Below, in pieces: positions 1 to 8,837 of a stretch of 64,000 nt of DNA. A program made the translations under genes and the position numbers. The stretch covers positions 38,446 to 102,445 of the forward strand of contig NZ_WHNY01000091.1 of assembly GCF_013141695.1 (NCBI RefSeq), written 5' to 3'. The notes beneath the pieces are model-generated. The model did no database searches. It saw only the letters and a list, made by a program, of their open reading frames with translations, and was not told where the DNA came from. Within the stretch, counting starts at the first letter, position 1; the number at the start of each line of letters is the position of its first letter. Origin of the DNA: Paenibacillus plantarum. Its GTDB lineage: Bacteria; Bacillota; Bacilli; Paenibacillales; NBRC-103111.

Positions 1-2
1 TC

Positions 3-3000
3 GTCTCTGCATTCATGGCATGCACGATCGCTTGTTCTGTTGTCTATTCCGCAGGAGCAGGCTTTGTACCGGTCGCTTTCGCCACAGCTTCGATTGATAC
101 ACCAACTGCTTCCTTGCCTGCTGGCCGATATGAGGAATCCGTTAGTGTTACGTTAAACTCCGCTATTTCGGGAGCAAACATTTATTACACACTAGACGGC
201 ACTAAGCCTGATGAAACATCCCTTACGTATGATGGGTTACCTATCGTCCTCACGGACTCGACAAACCTCTCTGTTATTGCCTTGAAAGACGGCATTTGGA
301 GCAAACCTGCTACATACGGCTATATCATCAAGACATCCGAGAAACCACTGTTGAAATTCGCTGCTATGTCGGACATTCATATTGGTCCTGGTACCGATGA
401 GGAGAATGCCAAGGTTCGAGCACGATATGCCAGTAATTTTGATGTCATGTCATCCATCTTCCCTAACCCGGATGCCATTCTTATCGCAGGTGATTTAATT
501 AATGACAACGGCGATGGCAAAGGTCCGCATCATACGTTTGTTCGCGACGTATTCCAGGAACAAATGGCACGAAAAGGCTGGACGAACATGCCCGTGCAGA
601 TTGCCATCGGTAACCATGACGCAAGCGTTGCAGAAGTTAAAAATTATTATCCAGCGGATTGGTTTACGACGCAGTCGAACGGCTATTACGAGAAAACAAT
701 TGGGGACTACTCGTTTTTCTTTTTGAACGGGAACAACTATAACAGCGACACGACACAAAGAAACTGGCTGAAGGGGCGGCTTGCAGCGCTAACGGCTGAT
801 CCTGCGAATATAAACAAACCGATCTTCATTACTTTGCACCATCCTATTTCTAGTACAATTATGGATGGTCAACAAGGATCTAATACGAACCTTAATACAG
901 ATTTGCTGAATTATCCGCAAGTCATCGTCATGTCTGGTCACTCTCATTTGGATATCAATGATGATCGTTCTATTTATCAAAAAGATTATACCTCTGTCAA
1001 TCTCGGTTCCATGTCCTATATTGAAACCGATCACGGCTATTCCGCCGTTACAGATGAAGGTTTGATTGAGGGTCGCTTCGAATTTCCTAACAGTCAATCT
1101 CAATTCATTGAAGTCTACAAGGATCGCGTAGAGATTGAACGCGTGGAGTACAACGGCGATCCAGGTTCCATCTATGTTGGAGGCGTTTGGCAAGGAGCAG
1201 GCGGTCCAGTTCCGTACAAGAGCGCAGGCGCATTAGCAGGCAAGAAATGGGTCATTCAATTAAAAGGCAATACGAATGCTGAGATTAAAAGTAATTTTAC
1301 GTACACAACGAGCAATCGGAACAAAACAGCACCGCAATTCCCCACAAACCCCGATGTTACGGTAGTAGTCGGAACGAATAACGTACCGGTACTCTCGTTC
1401 AGGCAAGCTAAGGACGACCAATCCATGCACCATTACGAGATCAAAGCACTGAACATGAGAACAGGCGCAGCTGTAAAATCTTACAATGTTTTGTCCGACT
1501 TTTACTTTTCGCCGATTCCGAACAAAATGAATGTTCCAATGCCCGGACTAGCTCCGGCAACGTCCTATGTCCTTACCATAACAGGCGTAGATGCTTATGG
1601 AAACAAAAGTTCACCTTTGCAGACTTTATTTAGAACCGATGGCACAGCACCAGAATTGACACCTATCGATCCAGCTACCATGTGGAATCAACTCGTGTCG
1701 GACATGAAATTCGACAACAATCTGAATGACGATGCCCTTGGCGTAACAGGTATGTCAACCAAGGCCGGCAGCGTCACCTACGTCGATGGCAAATCCGGTA
1801 AAGCTGCCAGCATAGCGGCCGGCAATGCGAATTATATCGATTTGGGCAATAGGTCTGACTTGAAATTTGGGAATGGAAACTTTACAGTATCGTTCTGGCA
1901 TACTGGCAATTTGGCAGCAGATCAGACGGTCATAGCCAACAAAAACTGGAATTCAGGCCTTAATCTAGGTTGGTATATCGGCCCTGCAACTTCGAATAAC
2001 ATGACGCTTAATATGGCTGACGGAACCAAACGAGTTGATTATTCGGCGGCAAGCGTAGGAACCGAATGGCATCTCTTCACACTAACAGTCGACAGGGCAA
2101 ACAAGATCGCCTCAACCTATGTGGACGGCGTCTTTAAGAAATCTGGCGATTTGACCTTACTGGGCACTTCCAGTTTGGATACGGCATTTAATATCATCAT
2201 CGGAGCAGACGGGAATAAAGGCAATGGTGGAGCAACCGTTACGATAGACGATTTAAAGATTTGGAAGCGCGCACTCAATGCTACAGAAGCCAAAGCGCTA
2301 TCCGACTCCTATCTGACGACTACGTTATACACCTATGATCAGTTGATAACAAAGATCCAGGAAACCCAACAATTCGCTACGTATGCAGCCACTACAACAG
2401 GAATTACGCTCCCGGCTCAAACGAAAACGGAGTTGGAGGCACAACTTGCGGCCGCAATGGTATTGACGGCAAGCAGCGATGCAGCGTTGATCGATCAAGC
2501 TTATCTCGATTTGATGTGGACATTGCAAGTCGCGAAGGACAGCGTTATGTATACGTTCATTCCGAAAACGGCGTTCACAATCAACGCCTTCAGCTCTTAT
2601 GCCGACAACGAAAACGCGTATGCTAGCAACATTCTGGATGGTCAAGAAACGACGATTTGGCATTCCAAATACCAAGCTCCTGCTGCACCTTTTCCGCATA
2701 CGGTCATTATCGATATGGATAGCACATACAAGCTTAATGGCATTCAGCGAAAGAGCCGTCTCAGTCAAACCGCATTGGAATTCCCTAAAACGTTCGAATT
2801 ATACGCATCGGATAACCTGGCAGACTTGAACGATCCCGCATACTTGGGCGTTCCTGCCAATAAAGCTTCCGGTACTTTTGGAAAAACGTGGACAGGCACA
2901 CTTTATAAAGATTATGTCTCACTTGATAAGCCCGTTCAAGGCCGTTATGTAAAATTCGTGGTTACCGAAACCTATAATTCATCTTCAACATTTACCAGCA

Positions 3001-5015
3001 TGAGCGAAATCGATTTTACTGGCGATAAAATCTCAAGCGGTAACGCAAAATTAACGGATCTTAAAGTAAACGGCATTACGGTAAGCCATTTTGCTCCCGA
3101 TCAAACTAACTATTCCATGAGTGTCCCCAATAATGTGTCCGTAGCGACCGTGACCTACGCAACTTACGAGCCTCAGGCAATGGTCGTGGTTACCGGCGGA
3201 AGCAGCTTGCAGATCGGCGATAACGTAGTGACCATAAATGTCACAACACCGAATGGGCACACCCATGCGTATGTTATTCAGATTCATCGAGCTGATGTTC
3301 CACTTCCATCGGACGCCTCCTTACTTGATCTGCGTGTGAACGGATCGACGGTGAGTGGATTTGCATCAGACAAGCTAGACTATTCGTTCTCGGTACCGTA
3401 TGACACAACGGTTACGACTGTAACCTATACGGCCGCCGATCCTGCCGCAACCGTATTAGCCGAAGGTGCCGGAAATTGGGTAGTCGGTGAAAACCAGCAA
3501 ACAGTTACAGTAACGGTTACCGCTCAAAACAGCTCCCAGCAGGTATATACCATCGTAATTACAAGACAGCCTGAAGTTCTCTCGTCAAACGCAAACCTAA
3601 TCGATCTGCGTGTCAATGGGGCAACTGTGAGTGGATTCGCATCAGACCAACTAGACTACAAGGTTTATGTCTCGAATAGTACAACAGTGGCAACCGTGAC
3701 CTACTCCACTGAACATCCGCTCGCCAAGGTCATGATTTCCGGTGGAAATCCCCTAAGCGTTGGTGATAATCCTCTCTCCGTGCTTGTCACGGCACAGGAT
3801 GGCACGTCTAAGACATATAGGATAACAGTTAATCGTGCATCAGACGAGCCAGGATCTGAGACAACAACACCACCTGTAGAACCGCCGGTTAACCCAGTTA
3901 AACCAGAGCTGCCGAAAGACGCAGTTACAATCAAAGAAGAAGACTTAAAATCCAGTTCTTCATCCGTTTCTGTGGAATTAACGCAAGGCATTACTAGCGT
4001 TGTTATTCCAATTGAGCAAGTACAGCAGCTAAACGGACGCCCTTTAACTGTCCATGCAGAAAACGTATCTCTTGTCGTTCCGAGCGATTTATTGAAATCC
4101 CTAAATAGCTTGTTGCCATCTAATGACGACTCTGCTGTTATTACGGTGAAACTTGAACCGATTTCAACAACGCAAGCGGAGCAAACGTTACAACAAGCGA
4201 ATCGCAATGTAAACAGCATTTACTCATTGGGTGGACAGATATTCGATCTGTCGATCACCGTAACTGACGAGGCCGGCAAACCATACAAGGTGAGCGAGCT
4301 TCCAAAATCGGTTACGGTTACGTTCCCGATACCTGCAGGAATGGATCCTAAGCTAGCAGGCATTTACAGAATCCTGGAAGACGGAAGTTTCTCCTTCATA
4401 GGCGGAAAGCTGGTTAGCGGAAATAGCGCTATCGAGGTTGGACTCGATCATCTTAGCCAATACGCTGTGATTTCCCTAGAGAAAACGTATGATGATGTGA
4501 CGAAGCAGCACTGGGCATACTCGACTATTCGAGAGCTGTCCGCTCAACATATCGTGAATGGGGCGACTGACTCAAGTTTTGAGCCAACTAGCAACGTTAC
4601 CCGAGCTGAGTTTGCAGCCCTGTTAGTCCGAGTACTTGGTCTAACTTCAAGCGGGACTGCTTCATTCAGTGACGTGGCTGGAAATGCCTGGTACCTCAAA
4701 GATGTGTCCGCAGCTTATCAAGCGGGTATTATCACAGGCAATTCCCAGCAAATGTTCGAGCCTACTCGCAGCATTACCAGGGAAGAGATGGCCATAATGC
4801 TTGTTCGTGCTTATGAGCATCGGACGGGACAAAAGACAGATCAAGGATCTGCTCAAACCTTGGATGCTTCAAAGATCAGCGATTGGGCCTTGCCTTATGT
4901 GAATAAAGCGCTGAATGCGAAGCTCTTAACAGGGCGTCAAGAAGGGTTGTTCGTTCCTTCTGAGCACACCACCCGTGCGGAAGCCGCTCAAGCGGTATAC
5001 AACCTGCTGAATTAA
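3..5015 (+). CDS. SLH-anchored, secreted multidomain metallophosphoesterase (5' partial)
   Basis: The reading frame is open to the left window edge (VSAF precedes the first Met at 15), so the true start is probably upstream. From that Met (1666 aa): a hydrophobic export segment at 1-24; a chitobiase C-terminal-like beta domain about 27-105; a calcineurin-like phosphoesterase about 112-370 with the metal motifs D120-x-H122, GD160, GNH201D, H275-H276 and GH309SH311; an FN3-like segment about 439-542; LamG about 556-759; a discoidin (F5/8 type C) domain about 846-999; three cadherin-like beta-sandwich repeats (1010-1092, 1100-1186, 1193-1275) sharing a LxDLxVNG motif; a Pro-rich linker; a domain I cannot assign (1303-1489); and three SLH repeats to the end. 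The enzyme should be displayed on the cell wall through SLH binding to pyruvylated polymers and cleave a phosphoester outside the cell. The substrate cannot be read from sequence. A terminator follows at 5046. Confidence 0.9.
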   Translation, partial: VSAFMACTIACSVVYSAGAGFVPVAFATASIDTPTASLPAGRYEESVSVTLNSAISGANIYYTLDGTKPDETSLTYDGLPIVLTDSTNLSVIALKDGIWSKPATYGYIIKTSEKPLLKFAAMSDIHIGPGTDEENAKVRARYASNFDVMSSIFPNPDAILIAGDLINDNGDGKGPHHTFVRDVFQEQMARKGWTNMPVQIAIGNHDASVAEVKNYYPADWFTTQSNGYYEKTIGDYSFFFLNGNNYNSDTTQRNWLKGRLAALTADPANINKPIFITLHHPISSTIMDGQQGSNTNLNTDLLNYPQVIVMSGHSHLDINDDRSIYQKDYTSVNLGSMSYIETDHGYSAVTDEGLIEGRFEFPNSQSQFIEVYKDRVEIERVEYNGDPGSIYVGGVWQGAGGPVPYKSAGALAGKKWVIQLKGNTNAEIKSNFTYTTSNRNKTAPQFPTNPDVTVVVGTNNVPVLSFRQAKDDQSMHHYEIKALNMRTGAAVKSYNVLSDFYFSPIPNKMNVPMPGLAPATSYVLTITGVDAYGNKSSPLQTLFRTDGTAPELTPIDPATMWNQLVSDMKFDNNLNDDALGVTGMSTKAGSVTYVDGKSGKAASIAAGNANYIDLGNRSDLKFGNGNFTVSFWHTGNLAADQTVIANKNWNSGLNLGWYIGPATSNNMTLNMADGTKRVDYSAASVGTEWHLFTLTVDRANKIASTYVDGVFKKSGDLTLLGTSSLDTAFNIIIGADGNKGNGGATVTIDDLKIWKRALNATEAKALSDSYLTTTLYTYDQLITKIQETQQFATYAATTTGITLPAQTKTELEAQLAAAMVLTASSDAALIDQAYLDLMWTLQVAKDSVMYTFIPKTAFTINAFSSYADNENAYASNILDGQETTIWHSKYQAPAAPFPHTVIIDMDSTYKLNGIQRKSRLSQTALEFPKTFELYASDNLADLNDPAYLGVPANKASGTFGKTWTGTLYKDYVSLDKPVQGRYVKFVVTETYNSSSTFTSMSEIDFTGDKISSGNAKLTDLKVNGITVSHFAPDQTNYSMSVPNNVSVATVTYATYEPQAMVVVTGGSSLQIGDNVVTINVTTPNGHTHAYVIQIHRADVPLPSDASLLDLRVNGSTVSGFASDKLDYSFSVPYDTTVTTVTYTAADPAATVLAEGAGNWVVGENQQTVTVTVTAQNSSQQVYTIVITRQPEVLSSNANLIDLRVNGATVSGFASDQLDYKVYVSNSTTVATVTYSTEHPLAKVMISGGNPLSVGDNPLSVLVTAQDGTSKTYRITVNRASDEPGSETTTPPVEPPVNPVKPELPKDAVTIKEEDLKSSSSSVSVELTQGITSVVIPIEQVQQLNGRPLTVHAENVSLVVPSDLLKSLNSLLPSNDDSAVITVKLEPISTTQAEQTLQQANRNVNSIYSLGGQIFDLSITVTDEAGKPYKVSELPKSVTVTFPIPAGMDPKLAGIYRILEDGSFSFIGGKLVSGNSAIEVGLDHLSQYAVISLEKTYDDVTKQHWAYSTIRELSAQHIVNGATDSSFEPTSNVTRAEFAALLVRVLGLTSSGTASFSDVAGNAWYLKDVSAAYQAGIITGNSQQMFEPTRSITREEMAIMLVRAYEHRTGQKTDQGSAQTLDASKISDWALPYVNKALNAKLLTGRQEGLFVPSEHTTRAEAAQAVYNLLN

Positions 5016-5045
5016 TTCAAAGGTCAAGTATTAGCCTTACATTCA

Positions 5046-5089
5046 AAAGAAGATCGCTAACCTCTTAGCCAGGTGTGGCGATCTTCTTT
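5046..5089 (+). terminator. Rho-independent terminator after the SLH phosphoesterase
   Basis: A perfect 12-bp stem (AAAGAAGATCGC at 5046-5057 with GCGATCTTCTTT at 5078-5089) has a 20-nt loop and ends in T-rich sequence. It separates the surface phosphoesterase from the next gene and rules out a HupE start at 5075, which would lie inside the hairpin. Confidence 0.85.
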
Positions 5090-5113
5090 GTATCAGCAAA
5101 GGAGCACAACATT

Positions 5114-6199
5114 ATGATTCAACGGACACCAGTCAAATTTGTACTCTTCTCGTTATTATTGGCCTGGATGCTTATTCAGCCGGAGGCGGCAATGGCACAC
5201 AACTCTTCCTTTGGTTATTCGAATGTAACACTCACCGCAACTGGGATGCGCTATGAGCTGTTACTACTTCCAGATGAGATACAGCCAATTCTCTCATTGG
5301 ACCATGATCAAGATGGTACAGTTACCATAGAAGAAGCAAATCAAAAAGAATCCGAATTGCTTGCGTTCGTGGCGAGATGGATGTCTGTCAAAGCGGAAAA
5401 TAGCGAATTGCCGCCAAAGTTTGCATCTATGGAGATGACGGAACGAGGCGTTGGGCTTCAAATGATTAAGTTGAACCTTAATTATGAATTTGGGAAGACC
5501 GTCAACGAAGTCGTTATCAAATATGATATCTTGGTTACAACCGCAAGTCCGGAACATCGCAACTTTGCCAACATTATCTCCATTGACGGCTCAACGAAAG
5601 AGTTTGTCTTTGACAAAGATCATCAAATCTTAAAACTGGGTATGAATCCGAGTCGTGGTTGGATATTTGATGTTTGGGCTTACATCTCGTTCGGCATGGA
5701 GCACTTGTTTACAGGATATGATCATCTGTTATTTCTTTTAGGACTGGTTATCGTACGCCTGAAATGGCGTGAGTACTTGAAAATTGTCACTGCCTTCACA
5801 GTCGGTCATAGTATTACACTAGCTTTGGCAGCGACAGGAATGGTTTCGATTCCCGGATCCATCATTGAACCTTTAATTGCATTAAGCATTGTCTTTGTGG
5901 CCGCCGAAAATCTGTTGCGTAAACAGCATAAGTGGCGCTGGCTGATAACTGCATTTTTCGGTCTTATTCATGGTTTCGGATTCGCTGGCGTACTTGAAGG
6001 TCGTTTCACAGGGCATATTGCCTTACCTTTGTTTTCCTTCAATCTAGGGATTGAAATCGGACAGTTGATTGTACTTGCTGTACTTCTGCCGATTATTCAT
6101 ACGATTGGGCTAACCCGTTGGAGAACCCAGACGCTTTATGCCCTTTCGGGCATGATCGGTTTGTTCGGGATTTATTGGTTCATCGAGCGTGTGGTATAG
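5114..6199 (+). CDS. HupE/UreJ-like membrane protein with an extracellular EF-hand loop
   Basis: I chose the ATG at 5114 (361 aa) because AAAGGAG lies 9 bases upstream and because an earlier in-frame Met at 5075 falls in the terminator hairpin. A signal peptide ends near AMA-H (residue 29). The extracellular half (30-185) contains a canonical EF-hand calcium loop, DHDQDGTVTIEE (63-74). The C-terminal half has about six membrane segments with the family motifs EHLFTGYDHLLFLLGL, TVGHSITL, GLIHGFGFAG and FNLGIEIGQL. Those intramembrane His residues are typical of the HupE/UreJ_2 family, related to nickel/cobalt permeases; a transport role is therefore plausible but unproven. The gene is monocistronic, flanked by two strong terminators, and convergent with the ycgRQ-like pair. 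Confidence 0.85.
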   Translation: MIQRTPVKFVLFSLLLAWMLIQPEAAMAHNSSFGYSNVTLTATGMRYELLLLPDEIQPILSLDHDQDGTVTIEEANQKESELLAFVARWMSVKAENSELPPKFASMEMTERGVGLQMIKLNLNYEFGKTVNEVVIKYDILVTTASPEHRNFANIISIDGSTKEFVFDKDHQILKLGMNPSRGWIFDVWAYISFGMEHLFTGYDHLLFLLGLVIVRLKWREYLKIVTAFTVGHSITLALAATGMVSIPGSIIEPLIALSIVFVAAENLLRKQHKWRWLITAFFGLIHGFGFAGVLEGRFTGHIALPLFSFNLGIEIGQLIVLAVLLPIIHTIGLTRWRTQTLYALSGMIGLFGIYWFIERVV

Positions 6200-6213
6200 C
6201 GTCTGATACAAAC

Positions 6214-6265
6214 AAAGAAGCTCGCCAGCCACCTGAACAATCAGGTAAGTGTGGCGAGCTTCTTT
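6214..6265. terminator. Bidirectional terminator between convergent genes
   Basis: A perfect 13-bp stem (AAAGAAGCTCGCC at 6214-6226 with GGCGAGCTTCTTT at 6253-6265) encloses a smaller ACCTGA/TCAGGT hairpin. A-rich and T-rich flanks serve both the HupE-like gene (+) and the DUF1980 gene (-), which stops at 6272. Confidence 0.85.
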
Positions 6266-6271
6266 ATTGCT

Positions 6272-7177
6272 TTAATTCCCAAAATATGGATTGCCATACA
6301 CATAAGGAGAGGTTGGCGAATTCTGCGTCTCCATCGATTTGGCTACAATGGTTAGTACGTTTTTACCATCGATCTTACGTTGTTCAAGTGTCCCAAGAAC
6401 GACTGCAAACCTATCATTTTTCCATTGCTCCGGGTTATCTGCTTCTACCAGAATAGCCATCGGCACAGAATCTGCAACACAGCACCGCATAGCGAATCTT
6501 CCCAAGGCAAATTGCTTGTCGTTCATGATGTCGAGGCGGTAAACATACCCTTGAATTTGAACCTTTTTGCCAATAAATTCGTTCTGATACAAATCCAGTG
6601 ATGTCAATGATTCAATGTATAGATCCTCCGAAATCGTTATGACAGGCTCCTTGTACATATTCGAGGCCAACTTGGCATACGGCAGTGTGTAATCATTAGA
6701 TTGAAAAACGGGGTCGGTCTCATCTTGCATCGTAAGATTCGTTACTGCCGGTGTACCTACATCGCCGCCCTTGGATAGGATCAGTGAGCTTGAAGGCGAT
6801 AAATTGAGTCCTTTTTTTTCAGCCATTTGACTTCCTAGTACGGCCGTAGGAAAAGTAAAGGCCAGAACTAGCGGAATGAGCAAAGCACCGTACGCAACAA
6901 CTATACTTGGTTTCCATTGATGATGGCTGTGTGAGGAGCATGAACATTCCATTGCTGTAATTCTTCTTTTAGAAATAACATCATTAACTGCTAAATAAAG
7001 CTGATGCATGGCTAATACATACATGCCGACGGCAAGGCATTTCACCCACAGTTCCATTCTTGGAGCCACATAATAGACCAGTGTATCCGATCGAAATGCA
7101 TGTACAATAAAGAATACAAATGCCAGCAAAACAATGGCGCGAATCAAACGATGAGAAAACGTGGACCATCGCGTCAT
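6272..7177 (-). CDS. TIGR03943/DUF1980 membrane protein, YcgQ-like partner of a permease
   Basis: This 301-aa protein has two N-terminal membrane segments (about 10-30 and 42-62), a Cys/His-rich cytoplasmic loop (ECSCSSHSHH, about 77-86) that could bind a metal, a third membrane segment (about 92-115), and a soluble C-terminal domain containing the RFAMRCCVADS signature typical of the family. It follows the permease gene by 20 bp, the conserved pairing seen for ycgR-ycgQ in Bacillus. The biochemical function of the pair is not established. The metal-ligand-like residues and the operator upstream of the permease suggest metal homeostasis, which is inference. Confidence 0.8.
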   Translation of the reverse strand: MTRWSTFSHRLIRAIVLLAFVFFIVHAFRSDTLVYYVAPRMELWVKCLAVGMYVLAMHQLYLAVNDVISKRRITAMECSCSSHSHHQWKPSIVVAYGALLIPLVLAFTFPTAVLGSQMAEKKGLNLSPSSSLILSKGGDVGTPAVTNLTMQDETDPVFQSNDYTLPYAKLASNMYKEPVITISEDLYIESLTSLDLYQNEFIGKKVQIQGYVYRLDIMNDKQFALGRFAMRCCVADSVPMAILVEADNPEQWKNDRFAVVLGTLEQRKIDGKNVLTIVAKSMETQNSPTSPYVYGNPYFGN

Positions 7178-7197
7178 ACTTTACCCATCCTCCCTTC

Positions 7198-8136
7198 TTA
7201 TAAGTATGTAGCTAACTTATCGAATGCGATCGACCCTATTAGAACGACAACAGCTGTAATGCCCATCACGGTGAATACCGTTTTCGCACGGAATACTTTT
7301 AACAGCATCAATGTGCTTTTAATATCCAACATGGCGCCAAACACGAGAAAAGCCAGAAGCGCACCTAAGCTAAAATCAGGACTGAACGTAACGGCCACAA
7401 ACGAATCTGCCGTTGAACAAATTGAAAGTATATAGGAAAGCCCCATCATAAACACATGCGGAGCCCAGTCCCCGTCACTTAAGGCAAGAAGCCATTTCCT
7501 GCTTACAACGGTTTGCAATAAGGCCGTAATGGTAGCACCTAATACTAAAAACTTGCCTACATCAAACATTTCAATAGCAGCATGCTCAAGCGTTTCATGA
7601 AACTTGTTTGTCCATGCAGGTTTCGGCGCTTTGGAAGAAGTGAGTTTATTCCTAACTCCTTGACTTCCTCTAGCCTCATGAACATGACTGATATGTACCG
7701 GATTGCGAAGCGCAGAATCCCCTAATCTCCAAGCTGCCCAAAGCCCAATGATGGACGCTATGACAAATGCCAACAACAAACGGAAGATGGGCATTTCCGG
7801 GTGCGACCGAAACGCGACAAAGGTTGAGGTAAACACAACCGGATTAATGATCGGCCCTGCCAACATAAAGACTAAACCGATATAAGGCGGCATTCCTTTG
7901 CGAATTAACCGGTGCACAACAGGAATAATGCCGCATTCACATAGCGGGAAAATGATTCCCAACAAACAACCAAAAAGGATTCCAGGAATTGTTTTTTTGG
8001 GAATCCATCGCTGTAACGTCTGATCACTGACCAACGTTTGCAATAAAGCAGAAATGATGACACCTAGCAAAATAAAAGGAAAGGACTCCAGTAAAATTCC
8101 AATTACCATGGCGCGAAAATCGCTTAGAAAACCCAT
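7198..8136 (-). CDS. YcgR-like permease (UPF0718/ArsP_1 family)
   Basis: This 312-aa polytopic protein starts at ATG 8136 with GAGGGGAG just upstream. Family hallmarks are PLCECGIIPV (about 65-74), GPIINPVVF (about 94-102), SICSTADSFVA and GAMLDIKST near the C-terminus, giving the two-fold repeat of membrane helices typical of UPF0718 (COG0701). Some relatives export organoarsenicals (ArsP), but the coupling to a DUF1980 partner places this one in the YcgR/YcgQ group, whose substrate is unknown. It is the first gene of a two-gene operon. Confidence 0.85.
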   Translation of the reverse strand: MGFLSDFRAMVIGILLESFPFILLGVIISALLQTLVSDQTLQRWIPKKTIPGILFGCLLGIIFPLCECGIIPVVHRLIRKGMPPYIGLVFMLAGPIINPVVFTSTFVAFRSHPEMPIFRLLLAFVIASIIGLWAAWRLGDSALRNPVHISHVHEARGSQGVRNKLTSSKAPKPAWTNKFHETLEHAAIEMFDVGKFLVLGATITALLQTVVSRKWLLALSDGDWAPHVFMMGLSYILSICSTADSFVAVTFSPDFSLGALLAFLVFGAMLDIKSTLMLLKVFRAKTVFTVMGITAVVVLIGSIAFDKLATYL

Positions 8137-8168
8137 CGCGTCTCTCCCCTCAAAAACAAATTAATACC

Positions 8169-8199
8169 AATTGATTACAATTAATAATCATTGATTACC
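8169..8199 (-). promoter_or_regulatory. Candidate Fur-family (Fur/Zur-like) operator of the ycgRQ-like operon
   Basis: Three half-sites alternate in orientation, TGATTA (8172-8177), TAATCA (8185-8190) and TGATTA (8192-8197). The last two form a perfect 6-1-6 palindrome, TAATCATTGATTA. This A/T-rich, odd-centred inverted repeat resembles Fur/Zur/PerR boxes, but the base pattern does not let me choose among them. It lies 33-63 bases upstream of the start codon, overlapping the expected promoter. Confidence 0.45.
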
Positions 8200-8437
8200 G
8201 TGTATTTCCCCTTAAGTTTATATGTTGAATGTTAAGTATGCATCAACGCGTTGTTAAGTAATTATGAATGATAGAGCCTTCACCTCCGAACAAAATAAAC
8301 CTGAGGCTCTGCCTCAGGTCCTTAGTAATTACCCAATCTGATGTGTATAGGGAGGGTTGTCCATGTTTCAAGGTAAACAGGCGAGCCTATTCTTCCCAAA
8401 CCTAAAGAGTATCGCGAAAAGATGATGGTTGAATTAT
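8200..8437. other. Intergenic segment without a gene
   Basis: No convincing reading frame is present. A perfect 9-bp hairpin (ACCTGAGGC, TCT loop, GCCTCAGGT; 8299-8319) is followed on the minus strand by TTTATTTTGTT, so it would act as a minus-strand terminator. Around 8370-8437 two short frames faintly recall a transposase N-terminus (KPKEYREKMMVELSNG), too little to call. Confidence 0.4.
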
Positions 8438-8438
8438 C

Positions 8439-8622
8439 TAACGGACATGACAGCCTCTAATAGCTAAAAATGAGGCCGTTTTGATTTTTAATGGACACCA
8501 GAGGCGTTATTGACTGTTTTGTGAGCCAACATGCGTGGCAAGGGACTAAATAACCGCCGTGGCGTCCGTTAGCATTTGGACTCCCTGCTTTTCTTATTAA
8601 ATAACGGCCCTCCTGTCCGTAA
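8439..8622. repeat. Four-copy nested inverted repeat, intergenic element
   Basis: Four related copies of about 23-25 bp lie at 8439-8463, 8489-8511, 8549-8571 and 8600-8622. The first two read roughly TAAYGGACA...GCGTTATT. The last two are in the opposite orientation, AATAACSGCC...GTCCGTWA. Copy 1 can pair with copy 4 and copy 2 with copy 3, so the whole element could fold as one long imperfect cruciform. Nothing coding was found inside. Confidence 0.6.
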
Positions 8623-8809
8623 CTCAGAATAAATGAAAGCTAACCTTGCATCACAACTGGTTCCCCCCTCATATGCTCTTATCCCAACAGCAACGGTTAA
8701 CATAGGTGAAGTCTTCCTGCTACCCATTTTTTAGAAAGGGGGGCGGCTTTCACAACACCCCTAACGTGATTCTCGTAAACCCCAAACATATAAATTCTTA
8801 TCTTTTAAG

Positions 8810-8834
8810 AAAAGGCGCCATGCGCCGCCATTTT
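8810..8834. terminator. Hairpin leader of the 52-bp repeat array
   Basis: An imperfect stem AAAAGGCGCC...GCCGCCATTTT immediately precedes the array. An almost identical leader precedes the partial array at 52.07 kb, where it is a good terminator. The region 8623-8809 upstream of it contains no gene. Confidence 0.45.
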
Positions 8835-8837
8835 GAT

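Noticed and set aside
5075..5113. Extended N-terminus for the HupE-like protein
   Set aside because: It lies inside the terminator hairpin, lacks a ribosome binding site, and would precede a complete signal peptide.
8363..8460. Transposase remnant (KPKEYREKMMVELSNG)
   Set aside because: The similarity is short and impressionistic, with no terminal repeats or further matching sequence.
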